Assembly: GCA_050247255.1 (NCBI GenBank)
Contig: JBFWUM010000065.1
Span: 1 to 18,301 of the forward strand
Reading direction: 5' to 3'
From: JBFWUM01 sp050247255
Lineage (GTDB): Bacteria; Acidobacteriota; Vicinamibacteria; Vicinamibacterales; UBA2999
DNA: 18,301 nt
The translations under genes and the position numbers were made by a program. The notes under the pieces are model-generated. The model did not search any database. It was not told the origin of the DNA and was given only the letters and a program-made list of their open reading frames with translations. Shown piece after piece: positions 1-6,543 of the stretch (position 1 is the first letter of the stretch; every line of letters begins with the position of its first letter).

Positions 1-2
1 AC

Positions 3-287
3 CCCGGGCACGCGTGGAAGCACGGCACCAGCGTGCGCGTGTCTGCGGGTCGCGATGTCTTCCTGGAAGAAGTGAAGGACTCCGCGCTGGCGATCTACTC
101 CCGCGACGTCGCCCACCGCGTCGTCGAACGCACCCAAGCCGTCGGCGACTTCACCCGGCTCACCGCCGACCGGGCGCTCGAGCTCGCGGGGCAGTACGAC
201 CTCGATTACCTCGTCACAACCAGCGAGCTGTCGCTGCCGCTGGCGTACAGCAACCGCGAGTTCCATATCTATCGCTTGCGGGAGTAG
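3..287 (+). CDS. C-terminal end of a possible DUF6798-like membrane protein (5' truncated by window edge)
   Basis: The frame is open from the window edge and closes at TAG 285-287, so only about 94 C-terminal residues are visible. They contain alternating hydrophilic and aromatic segments ending in LPLAYSNREFHIYRLRE. The visible pattern is an acidic linker, a segment like DFTRLTADRALELAGQYDLD, then YLV, and finally a short beta strand before the stop. It resembles the soluble tail of large polytopic bacterial membrane proteins of the DUF6798 type, but this is recall by resemblance and no catalytic motif is visible. GTG codons at 33 and 39 are in frame but are unlikely to be real starts, because coding continues upstream. 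It is followed by an inverted repeat (307-405) before the next gene. Confidence 0.6.
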   Translation, partial: PGHAWKHGTSVRVSAGRDVFLEEVKDSALAIYSRDVAHRVVERTQAVGDFTRLTADRALELAGQYDLDYLVTTSELSLPLAYSNREFHIYRLRE

Positions 288-306
288 CGATTCCGGAGCT
301 CACGGC

Positions 307-405
307 TTCACAGCGGAGTCACGGAGGCACAAAGACGCAGAGAGCACTAACAAGAATCGGTGGCGCGCCGCGCGTCCTCCGTTTCTCCGTGTCTCCGTTG
401 TGAAA
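307..405. repeat. Inverted repeat family A (CGGAG-rich hairpin)
   Basis: The left arm begins at 307 (TTCACAGCGGAGTCACGGAG). The right arm at 377-405 ends CTCCGTTGTGAAA, and its reverse complement, TTTCACAACGGAGACACGGAG, matches the left arm with few mismatches. The spacer is about 45-50 bases. In RNA this would form a long imperfect stem between the stop of the first gene and the start of the hydrolase gene. It could act as a terminator, an mRNA-processing site or a dispersed REP-like element. No U-tract follows. Confidence 0.7.
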
Positions 406-452
406 CCGTAACTCCGCCGCCCTCCCCTCGGATGCTAAGCTCGAAGCAGCGC

Positions 453-1484
453 ATGTCCTTCGAGGTCACCCCGTATCGCCCGCTCTTCACCGGCGGGCAC
501 AAGCAGACGTTGTACGCATGGGCGAGGCCGCGGCGGTTTCCGGGGCTGCCGCAGCCGGAGGAGCGTTTTTTCGACGTCGCCCCGGACGCCCGCGTGCTCG
601 CGCACTGCAACTGGCACGCAGATCGGCACGCGCGGCCGACGCTGCTGCTGCTCCATGGCCTCGAAGGTTCCAGCCTGGCGCACTACATGTGCGGCCTCTC
701 GGACAAGGCATGGAAGGCCGGCTGGAACGTCGTGCGCCTCAACCAGCGGAACTGCGGCAACACCGAGCACCTGTCGCGCGGGCTGTATCACTCGGGACTG
801 ACCGCTGACCCGCTGTTCGTGCTGCGCGAGCTGGCGGATCGGGACAGGCTGACCGCGTTTGCAGTCGCCGGCTACTCACTCGGCGGCAACCTCGCGCTCA
901 AGCTCGCCGGCGAGCTGGGCGACACGTTTCCGGAGCTGCGCGCGGTGTGCGCGGTCTCGCCGGTGATGGACCTGGGGCGCTGCGTCGAAGCGCTCGAGCG
1001 GCGGGCCAACTATCCCTACCAGTGGAACTTCGTCCGCAACCTCAAGGCGCGCATGCGCCGCAAGGCAGCCGCCTTTCCCGGCGCGTTCGACCTGGCCCAC
1101 CTGCCGCGCATCTGGACGGTGCGCGAGTTCGACGAGCGCTACACCGCGCCGCATCACGGGTTTCGCGACGCGACCGACTACTACCATCGCGCCAGCGCCA
1201 TGCGGGTGGTTGCACGCATCGCCCGGCCAACGCTCGTCCTCACCGCCGAAGACGACCCGTTCGTGCCGCCGGAGCCGTTCCGCGACCCGTCGGTGACCGC
1301 CAACCCGCACCTGACCGTCGTGGTCACGCCGCACGGGGGGCACTGCGCCTACGTCGAGCGGGCGAATGGCCGCGACGACGGCTACTGGGCGGAGCGCGAG
1401 GTGGTCAGGTTCGTGACGGCCCAGGCAGGTGCGACATCAGCAGCTTCGCAAACTCCGGCCCCTTCCCCTCTTCTTCATGCTTGA
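453..1484 (+). CDS. Alpha/beta hydrolase, YheT (ABHD1/3-like) family
   Basis: This is a 343-residue cytoplasmic alpha/beta-hydrolase. The family signature opening TPYRPLFTGGHKQTLYAW lies at residues 6-23, the oxyanion-side LLLLHGLEGSS at 64-74, the nucleophile elbow GYSLGG at 140-145 with Ser142, the acid in TAEDDPF (Asp268) and the catalytic His297 in GGHCAY. YheT relatives are presumed esterases or lipases; the substrate is unknown. ATG 453 is preferred because the family homology starts there. ATG 432 and GTG 360 are in frame, but the latter would translate the family A repeat. The last ~20 residues (after residue 322) are low complexity and are read through the end of the convergent DUF72 gene, with which it overlaps by 80 bp. 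No convincing Shine-Dalgarno sequence is visible. Confidence 0.88.
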   Translation: MSFEVTPYRPLFTGGHKQTLYAWARPRRFPGLPQPEERFFDVAPDARVLAHCNWHADRHARPTLLLLHGLEGSSLAHYMCGLSDKAWKAGWNVVRLNQRNCGNTEHLSRGLYHSGLTADPLFVLRELADRDRLTAFAVAGYSLGGNLALKLAGELGDTFPELRAVCAVSPVMDLGRCVEALERRANYPYQWNFVRNLKARMRRKAAAFPGAFDLAHLPRIWTVREFDERYTAPHHGFRDATDYYHRASAMRVVARIARPTLVLTAEDDPFVPPEPFRDPSVTANPHLTVVVTPHGGHCAYVERANGRDDGYWAEREVVRFVTAQAGATSAASQTPAPSPLLHA

Positions 1485-2118
1485 AGTAGACGAACACGTC
1501 TGAGCAGCCGGCGGTGCACGCCTGGATCACCTCGGCCCAGCGCGCGATGTCAGCCTCGGTGTAGCCTTCGTCGCGCAGGCGGAAGTAGCCGTAGTCCGCC
1601 GTCACCTCGACCGGCGTCGACAGCCGCGCGCTGTCGGCCACGCACAACGCCAGGTTCTTCGTCCGCAGCCGCTCGTAGACATCGTCGGCAAGCCACGACT
1701 CGTGGCGGAACTCGAACGCCGCGCAGACGCGCGGCGGGAAGGTGTCGAGGAAGGCGTCGAGCAGCGCCACGTCCTTCTTCAGGTTCGGCGGCAGCTGGAA
1801 CAGCAGCGCCCCGAGCTTCGGCCCAAGCGTGGCCGCGGTCTCGAGAAACTGCCGCACGCGGTCGCCGCAGTCGAGCAGCCGGGCGTCGTGGGTGATCCGC
1901 CTGGGCGCCTTCAGCGTCAGCTTGAAGGCCTCCGGCGTCGCCTTGTGCCATCCCTCGAGGATCTTCTCGTTCGGCGCGCGATAGAACGTGTAGTTGATCT
2001 CGACCGTCGGGAAGCGCTCCGCGTAGTACGGCAGCATCTTCGCCGCCGGCAGCTTCTCGGGATAGAAGCTCCCTTTCCACTCGGGATAGTTGTAGCCGGA
2101 CGTCCCCACCCAGATCAT
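1405..2118 (-). CDS. DUF72 (YecE-like) protein
   Basis: This 237-residue protein starts MIWVGTSGYNYPEWKGSFYP, the hallmark N-terminus of the DUF72/YecE family. It continues with FPTVEINYTFYRAP, FQLPP, AFEFRHESW and a C-terminal VYFKHEEEGKGPEFAKLL, all typical of the TIM-barrel-like fold. The biochemical function of the family is unknown. The start at 2118 is fixed by the conserved first residues and lies only 17 bp from the divergent lipoprotein start, so its promoter must lie within or right beside that gene. No Shine-Dalgarno is visible, so a very short or absent leader is possible. Its 3' end overlaps the convergent hydrolase gene by 80 bp. The conserved VYFKHEE motif is on this strand, so the hydrolase tail is the part that extended. 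Confidence 0.88.
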   Translation of the reverse strand: MIWVGTSGYNYPEWKGSFYPEKLPAAKMLPYYAERFPTVEINYTFYRAPNEKILEGWHKATPEAFKLTLKAPRRITHDARLLDCGDRVRQFLETAATLGPKLGALLFQLPPNLKKDVALLDAFLDTFPPRVCAAFEFRHESWLADDVYERLRTKNLALCVADSARLSTPVEVTADYGYFRLRDEGYTEADIARWAEVIQACTAGCSDVFVYFKHEEEGKGPEFAKLLMSHLPGPSRT

Positions 2119-2122
2119 TTGG

Positions 2123-2128
2123 TAGAGT
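2123..2128 (+). promoter_or_regulatory. Possible -10 box for a leaderless SCO-family transcript
   Basis: TAGAGT fits the TAnnnT -10 pattern and ends 7 bases before the ATG at 2136, so transcription would begin at or next to the start codon. The whole divergent gap (2119-2135) is only 17 bp and has no Shine-Dalgarno, which is consistent with a leaderless message. No clear -35 was identified; it would lie inside the DUF72 gene. Confidence 0.3.
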
Positions 2129-2135
2129 TAATCAC

Positions 2136-2993
2136 ATGATCCGCCGGGCCCTGCTGTGTTCGCTCATCGTCGCGCTCGCCGCGTGCGGCCGCCGGGAACC
2201 GCCGGCGCGGGAGTACACCCTCACCGGGCAGATCCTCGAGGTGAAGCCGGAGAGCAACGAGGTGCTCGTCAAGCACGACGACATCGTCGGCTTCATGCCG
2301 GCGATGACCATGCCGTACAAGGTGCAGGACGCGGCGCTGCTCGAGGGGACGACGGCCGGCGATCTGTTCACGGCCACGCTGGTCGTGAAGGAAACCGAGG
2401 CCTACCTGTCGGCCATCACCAAGACCGGCACTGCGCCGCTGGAGACGCCGGAGACGGTGCCCGAGGTCAGCGCGTTCGACATGGTGAAACCGGGCGAGCC
2501 GGTGCCGGATGTCCAGCTCGTCGACCAGGACGGCGCGCCGCGGCAGCTCTCGTCGTACGAGGGGCAGCGGGTCGTGTTCACGTTCATCTATACGCGCTGC
2601 CCGGATGCCGACTTCTGCCCGTTGCTCAACACGCAGTTCGCGGCCATTCAGAAGATCCTGAAGAGTACGCCGTCGCTCGCCGACGTGCGGCTGATCTCGA
2701 TCAGCTTCGACCCCGACTTCGACACGCCGCAGGTGCTCAAGGCGCACGCCGCGGCGCAGAACGCCGACCCGGCGGTCTGGACCTTCGCCACCGGCGACAA
2801 GCAGGCGATCACCGAGTTTGCCCGGACGTTCGGCGTGACGGTCACCGCGGAAGGCAGCCCGGTGCTGGTCCACAACCTGGGCACCGCCGTGGTCGATTCT
2901 CAGGGACGGCTGACAGCGCTCTACTCGAACAACCAGTGGATGCCGGCCGACATCGTTGCCGACCTCGAAACGGCCGCCGCTGCCGTCAACTGA
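2136..2993 (+). CDS. SCO1/SenC-family lipoprotein with N-terminal CusF-like copper-binding domain
   Basis: This is a 285-residue exported lipoprotein. The signal peptide MIRRALLCSLIVALAAC has its lipobox Cys at residue 17. Residues ~27-97 form a CusF/YnfE-type copper-binding module with the Met-rich core FMPAMTMPY (53-61) and His47. Residues ~114-283 form a thioredoxin-fold SCO domain with the metal or thiol pair Cys155 and Cys161 (a CX5C spacing, CPDADFC) and the conserved His246 (VLVHNLG). SCO proteins deliver copper to, or reduce thiols of, the CuA site of cytochrome c oxidase; no oxidase genes are in the window. The next gene starts inside its last codons, suggesting co-transcription. The lipobox and the divergent neighbour fix the start. 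Confidence 0.9.
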   Translation: MIRRALLCSLIVALAACGRREPPAREYTLTGQILEVKPESNEVLVKHDDIVGFMPAMTMPYKVQDAALLEGTTAGDLFTATLVVKETEAYLSAITKTGTAPLETPETVPEVSAFDMVKPGEPVPDVQLVDQDGAPRQLSSYEGQRVVFTFIYTRCPDADFCPLLNTQFAAIQKILKSTPSLADVRLISISFDPDFDTPQVLKAHAAAQNADPAVWTFATGDKQAITEFARTFGVTVTAEGSPVLVHNLGTAVVDSQGRLTALYSNNQWMPADIVADLETAAAAVN

Positions 2994-3666
2994 TCGAGCC
3001 GAGCCGCCATCGCTGCGGCTCACGGCGGCGGAGCGCCGGCTCGTCGCCGCGCTGCGCACGCCGGCCGCCGTCCAGCGCTGGCTGAACGCGCTGCCCTACA
3101 ACACCGAGAAGGGCGGAGAGACGCTGCGCAGCTTCCGCGGCGTCGTCCGCGCCGGCAGCGCGCACTGCCTGGAAGCGGCGCTGTCGGCGGCCACCATCCT
3201 CGAGCAGCACGGCTACCCGCCGCTCGTCCTCAGCTTCGAGTCGATCGACCTGCTGGATCACGTCATCTTCGTCTACCGGACGGCAGGCGGCTGGGGATCG
3301 GTCGCCCGCTCGCGGGATCCGGGGCTGCACGGGCGGAAGCCGATGTTCGCCACGCCACGGGCGCTGGCCCTGAGCTACGTCGATCCGTACGTCGACTTCA
3401 CCGGCGCCATCAAGGCCTACGCCGTGGTGGACCTGCGGGTGCTCGGCGCCTACGACTGGCGGCTGAACCCGAAGAACGTCTGGAAGGTGGAACAGCTCCT
3501 GCTCGACTGGCCCCACCGGCGGATCCGGATCTCGCGCGCCCGCACCGGCTGGTGGCGCGCACGCTACCGCGCCTTCCGCGAGGCGCACGGCTACAAGCCA
3601 TGGCGCTGGTATGCGAGACGCGATCGCTGGATGCCGCTACCGGGGGAGTTCAGAGGGAAGGGCTGA
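2956..3666 (+). CDS. Transglutaminase-like protein (putative Cys-His-Asp triad)
   Basis: This 236-residue soluble protein is recognised only by its pattern: Cys71 in SAHCLEAALSAATILEQHG at the head of a helix, His102 in LLDHVIFVY, and Asp121 in SVARSRDPGL. The order and spacing match the Cys-His-Asp triad of transglutaminase-like folds, so a peptidase, deglycanase or amide-bond enzyme is plausible, but the substrate is unknown. The C-terminal third is Arg/Trp-rich (RRIRISRARTGWWRARYR). The start is uncertain. TTG 2956 overlaps the SCO gene by 38 bp, and no ATG or GTG occurs before the conserved part at residue ~30; a CTG near 3010 is the alternative. The overlap suggests translational coupling to the SCO gene. 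It terminates at the family B hairpin. Confidence 0.75.
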   Translation: MPTSKRPPLPSTDRAEPPSLRLTAAERRLVAALRTPAAVQRWLNALPYNTEKGGETLRSFRGVVRAGSAHCLEAALSAATILEQHGYPPLVLSFESIDLLDHVIFVYRTAGGWGSVARSRDPGLHGRKPMFATPRALALSYVDPYVDFTGAIKAYAVVDLRVLGAYDWRLNPKNVWKVEQLLLDWPHRRIRISRARTGWWRARYRAFREAHGYKPWRWYARRDRWMPLPGEFRGKG

Positions 3667-3683
3667 CACAGGAGACGGGATCT

Positions 3684-3746
3684 ACAGGAGAAAAGGAGGA
3701 AGGAGATCACAAGGTACTATTGTTCTCCTTGCTCCTTCCTCCTGTG
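3684..3746. repeat. Inverted repeat family B, copy 1 (GGAGGAAGGAG hairpin)
   Basis: The purine arm ACAGGAGAAAAGGAGGAAGG begins at 3684 and runs to 3710. The pyrimidine arm at 3720-3746 ends CTCCTTCCTCCTGTGG, and its reverse complement aligns with the left arm with one inserted base and a few mismatches. It lies between two convergent genes (stops at 3666 and 3754) and could serve both as a bidirectional terminator. A second copy of the same family lies at 18097-18156. Confidence 0.72.
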
Positions 3747-3753
3747 GAACTCC

Positions 3754-4056
3754 CTAATCCAGATCGAAGTCGCGGGTCGGCTTGACGATCGGTTCCTTGC
3801 TGGCCTGCTTGAGCGCTTCCTCGAAGCGCTTGGACAGCGCGTCGTCGCGGTTCTGCTCGGCGAGGAAGGACTGTTCGAAGAGCGCCTCGCGGCGGGCCGC
3901 CTCGGCGGCGAGGATGCGCTGGGCTTCGCTCAGCTCCGGCTTGTCACCGCGTTCTGGCTCGCGGTGTGACACCACCCGTTTGAGGTTGACGTCGATGACC
4001 AGGGTTGCGTGGCAGCAGGGGCACGGCACCTCGATTTCACTGGTCAGCTTAGCCAT
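3754..4056 (-). CDS. Small conserved-looking protein with N-terminal CPCC motif, function unknown
   Basis: This 100-residue protein starts MAKLTSEIEVPCPCCHATLVIDV. The Cys12-Pro-Cys14-Cys15 cluster before a short beta hairpin resembles one knuckle of a zinc ribbon, but the second cysteine pair is absent. Either the metal site is completed by a partner or dimer, or there is none. The remainder (~residues 40-90) is a long charged helix rich in Glu, Ala, Arg and Lys (SEAQRILAAEAARREALFEQ), possibly a coiled coil. It is not recognised as a named family. It is convergent with the transglutaminase-like gene across the family B hairpin and divergent from the endonuclease-fold gene across the family C repeat. 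Confidence 0.72.
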   Translation of the reverse strand: MAKLTSEIEVPCPCCHATLVIDVNLKRVVSHREPERGDKPELSEAQRILAAEAARREALFEQSFLAEQNRDDALSKRFEEALKQASKEPIVKPTRDFDLD

Positions 4057-4070
4057 GGGGATATTCTAGT

Positions 4071-4163
4071 TGGTAGATGGTCGGTGGTCGGTGGTCGGAA
4101 GAACCCGGCCCCGGACCAGCCAACCACCACCGACCACCGACCAACCACCACCTACCATCCACC
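4071..4163. repeat. Inverted heptamer array family C (GGTCGGT / ACCGACC)
   Basis: The left arm (4071-4097) carries GGTCGGT repeated in tandem after TGGTAGAT. The right arm (about 4121-4163) carries ACCACCGACCACCGACC and ends CCACCTACCATCCACCATCC, so the arms are complementary over roughly 25 bases around a GC-rich spacer. The array fills most of the divergent region between 4056 and 4169, and its right arm runs to within a few bases of the ATG at 4169, replacing any recognisable ribosome binding site. Promoters for both genes must lie in or overlap it. Confidence 0.75.
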
Positions 4164-4168
4164 ATCCA

Positions 4169-4891
4169 ATGTCCTGGCGCACCGTCCGCGTAGCCACCTA
4201 CAACATCCACCGCTGCCGCGGGCTGGACGGCCGGACGATCCCGGCCCGTGTGGCCGAGGTCATCCGCTCGATTGAGCCTGATGTGATTGCCCTGCAGGAG
4301 GTGATCGGCGCCGGCCCCAGCTCGGCGGGCCACGCCGAGGAGCTTGGCGCGCTGCTGGGCATGGGCTGGGTCATGGCGCCGACGCGCCACCTGCGCGGGG
4401 CGCTCTTCGGCAACGCTGTCCTGAGCCGCTTTCCCATCCGCAACCACGCGCAGCACGACCTCTCGTGGAAGACGTGCGAGGCGCGCTGCGCCCAGCGCGT
4501 CGACGTCGCCTTCGGCGAGGACACGCTGCACCTGTACAACGTCCACCTCGGGACCGCCTTCCTCGAACGGCGCCATCAGGCCGGACGCCTGAGCGCCATC
4601 CTGCACGATCGCCGCATCGAGCGGCCCAAGGTGGTCCTCGGCGACTTCAACGAGTGGATGAAAGGGCTGGCGACGTCAGTGCTCAGCGAGCGGCTGCAGA
4701 GCATCGACCTGACGAAGCACCTGCGGCGGCGGCGCACCTACCCGGGCGTGTTCCCGATGGTGCACCTCGATCACATCTACTACGAGGGTGAGGTGGAGGT
4801 GGTGAAGGTTGAGCTGCCGCGGACGCGGCTGGCGCTGATGGCATCCGACCACCTGCCGCTGGTGGCCGAGTTGAAGGTGAAGTTCAGCTAG
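4169..4891 (+). CDS. Endonuclease/exonuclease/phosphatase-family protein
   Basis: This 240-residue protein has the complete DNase I-like (EEP) signature: VATYNIHRC with Asn12, ALQEV with the metal-binding Glu44, NVHLGT with His126, VLGDFNEW with Asp159 and Asn161, HLDHIYY with Asp201, and ASDHLPLV with the Asp227-His228 pair. Members hydrolyse phosphodiester bonds in nucleic acids, lipids or phosphoinositides; the substrate cannot be read here. No signal peptide is visible. ATG 4169 is chosen because homology begins at once; the in-frame ATG 4070 would translate the family C repeat into a Pro/Thr-rich tail. Its TAG stop shares the CTAG tetranucleotide with the convergent small gene. Confidence 0.88.
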   Translation: MSWRTVRVATYNIHRCRGLDGRTIPARVAEVIRSIEPDVIALQEVIGAGPSSAGHAEELGALLGMGWVMAPTRHLRGALFGNAVLSRFPIRNHAQHDLSWKTCEARCAQRVDVAFGEDTLHLYNVHLGTAFLERRHQAGRLSAILHDRRIERPKVVLGDFNEWMKGLATSVLSERLQSIDLTKHLRRRRTYPGVFPMVHLDHIYYEGEVEVVKVELPRTRLALMASDHLPLVAELKVKFS

Positions 4892-5112
4892 CCTTCTTCT
4901 TCGTACTCTTCCTCTTCCATCGGGAGGAAGCGGGTCGGCGGGCGCAGCGCCTCGCGGTAGTCGTACACCGGCAGGCTCCGCACGTGAATCGGCATCACGC
5001 AGCTCGCCGCCTTTTCCTCGACGACGACGGTCACCGGGCTGCCCTCGACGCCCTCGCGAAATGCGATGCGGCAGCCGCAGGCCAGGCGCGCGTGCGTGAA
5101 CCCCTTCAACAT
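4888..5112 (-). CDS. Small acidic-tailed protein of unknown function, last gene of the ECF operon
   Basis: This 74-residue protein begins MLKGFTHARLACGCRIAFREG and ends in a strongly acidic run (MEEEEYEEEG). Two cysteines (CGC) sit near the N-terminus and a third is in ASCVMPIHV. The pattern is beta-rich with a final disordered acidic tail. I do not recognise the family. It starts 12 bp after the stop of the thioredoxin-like gene on the same strand, so it is probably co-transcribed with the sigma/anti-sigma/TlpA genes. Its stop overlaps the convergent endonuclease-fold gene through a shared CTAG (4888-4891). Confidence 0.7.
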   Translation of the reverse strand: MLKGFTHARLACGCRIAFREGVEGSPVTVVVEEKAASCVMPIHVRSLPVYDYREALRPPTRFLPMEEEEYEEEG

Positions 5113-5124
5113 ACGGCGATCATA

Positions 5125-5748
5125 CTACAGCAGCGGCGCGATCTCCTGGGCGAACTGTTCCTTGGTACTGATGCCGGTCTGCTTCTTCACGATCTTTCCC
5201 GCGCGATCGACGATGAACGTCGTCGGCAGCCCCCACATCGGGCCGAACGCCTCCTCGACGTCGGTGCGGCGGCTGGCGTCGAGCAGCGGGTAATTCACCT
5301 TGAACTCGGCCGCGAACGCCTGCACATCCTCGTCCCACGCGTCCTGCACGAGGATGCCGAGGACGACCAGGCCGTCGCGGTGCTCGGTCTGCAGCTCGAC
5401 GAGGTCGGGCACTTCGGCGCGGCACGGCCCGCACCAGGTCGCCCAGAAGTTGACGAGAATCACCTTGCCCTTGAAGGTCGCCAGGTTGACGTCGACGCCG
5501 TTGGTGTCCTTGAGCGTGAAGCGCAGCGGCGCGTCCTTGCCCGCCGCGTCGGCGTCCGCCGAGATGTTGGCGTAGTCGGAGGGGACCGGATCGCTGGCCG
5601 GGGGCGGTGCATCCGGATCGACGCCCGACCCTGGCGTCAGCATGGTGAGCAGGATGATCGCCACGGCGACGATGCCCATGGCGGTGAAGGCGGCGGCGCG
5701 GCTCATCGGCTTCCGCTCGGGAAGCGGCGGTTCCTGTGAATCCATCAC
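5125..5748 (-). CDS. Membrane-anchored TlpA/ResA-like thiol-disulfide oxidoreductase
   Basis: This 207-residue protein has a short charged N-terminus, one membrane anchor (~residues 17-37, AAAFTAMGIVAVAIILLTML), a Pro/Asp linker, and a thioredoxin fold (~75-205) with FWATWCGPC, giving active Cys106 and Cys109. The cis-Pro loop LPTTFIVDR is also present. It would face the periplasm and reduce or exchange disulfides, for example in cytochrome maturation. Its ATG overlaps the anti-sigma stop by 4 bp (ATGA), indicating translational coupling within the ECF operon, so it is likely a regulon member or sensor partner. The partner proteins are unknown. Confidence 0.9.
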   Translation of the reverse strand: MMDSQEPPLPERKPMSRAAAFTAMGIVAVAIILLTMLTPGSGVDPDAPPPASDPVPSDYANISADADAAGKDAPLRFTLKDTNGVDVNLATFKGKVILVNFWATWCGPCRAEVPDLVELQTEHRDGLVVLGILVQDAWDEDVQAFAAEFKVNYPLLDASRRTDVEEAFGPMWGLPTTFIVDRAGKIVKKQTGISTKEQFAQEIAPLL

Positions 5749-6530
5749 TCTGCGTCCTGTCGCACGAAGGCCAGCGCCTGCTCGAGGCCGGCGTCCCTGT
5801 TCCTAGATGATACCAGCGCGAAGCTGTTCCCGCCGCTCGACCAGACCTCGACCCGTTCGCCGCCGGGCGTGGTGAGGTCGGCTGCGTCGTGGTCCTCCCC
5901 CGGAAAGACGAACAGCGACATCTCCTCACCATTGACGCGGTACAGCAGGTGCGGCACGCCGCCGTGCGTCAGCAGCAGGCAGCGGCGTCCCTCGACCAGC
6001 CGCATCCCCGGCACCTCCGCCGGCGACGGCACGTGTACGTCCCAGCCGTAGCGCGCGCGGAGGTCGGCGGCGACCTGCGCCGCGTCGAGCGCCACCGCGT
6101 CGGCCGGCACGCGGCTGAAGCAGTCGGCGTGGTCCTCGGTGAGCTGCGCGGCCAGCGCGCTGCCTGAACGCTGCCCGGCCACCCAGACGAGCGCGGCCGT
6201 CGTCGCCATCACCAGCGAGGCGGCGATCAGCGCCGGCGCCAGGCGCGCGCGCAGCGCGGAGCCGCGGGCGCGGCACTCCGCCAGCGCCGCCTGGCGACAG
6301 CGGTGGCGCAGGTCCGACGGCGCCTGCGGCGCGCCCGCCGCGTGGCGCAGCTGCTCCGCCCGCTCGCGCAGCACGGCGCGCGCCGCCGCTTCCTCGGCCG
6401 CCTCGTCCCGACAGGGCGGACAGGCGTCGAGGTGGCGCTCGACCGCCTGGTGCTCGCCGGCCGGCAGCGCCCCGTCGACGTAGCGCGTCATCCGCTCGGC
6501 GACGCCTTTACAGCTTCGACAGTCGTCCAT
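5745..6530 (-). CDS. Zinc-finger (HX3CX2C) anti-sigma factor with transmembrane segment
   Basis: This 261-residue protein has an N-terminal zf-HC2 anti-sigma domain with His33-X3-Cys37-X2-Cys40 (HLDACPPC) and an extra N-terminal Cys4/Cys7 pair (CRSC). A charged helix follows, then one transmembrane segment (~97-118, LAPALIAASLVMATTAALVW) and a periplasmic domain (~120-261) with no family I can name. It should hold the adjacent ECF sigma factor inactive at the inner membrane and release it on an envelope or redox signal. It begins 13 bp after the sigma stop and overlaps the TlpA-like gene by 4 bp. The linkage to a thiol oxidoreductase makes disulfide stress a plausible cue; this is inference. 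Confidence 0.87.
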   Translation of the reverse strand: MDDCRSCKGVAERMTRYVDGALPAGEHQAVERHLDACPPCRDEAAEEAAARAVLRERAEQLRHAAGAPQAPSDLRHRCRQAALAECRARGSALRARLAPALIAASLVMATTAALVWVAGQRSGSALAAQLTEDHADCFSRVPADAVALDAAQVAADLRARYGWDVHVPSPAEVPGMRLVEGRRCLLLTHGGVPHLLYRVNGEEMSLFVFPGEDHDAADLTTPGGERVEVWSSGGNSFALVSSRNRDAGLEQALAFVRQDAE

Positions 6531-6543
6531 GGTCGTAACCCGT

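Noticed and set aside
360..452. GTG 360 start of the hydrolase
   Set aside because: It translates the right arm of the family A repeat; family homology begins at 453.
4070..4168. N-terminal extension of the endonuclease-fold protein from ATG 4070
   Set aside because: It would translate the family C repeat into a Pro/Thr/Gly-rich stretch; homology begins at ATG 4169.
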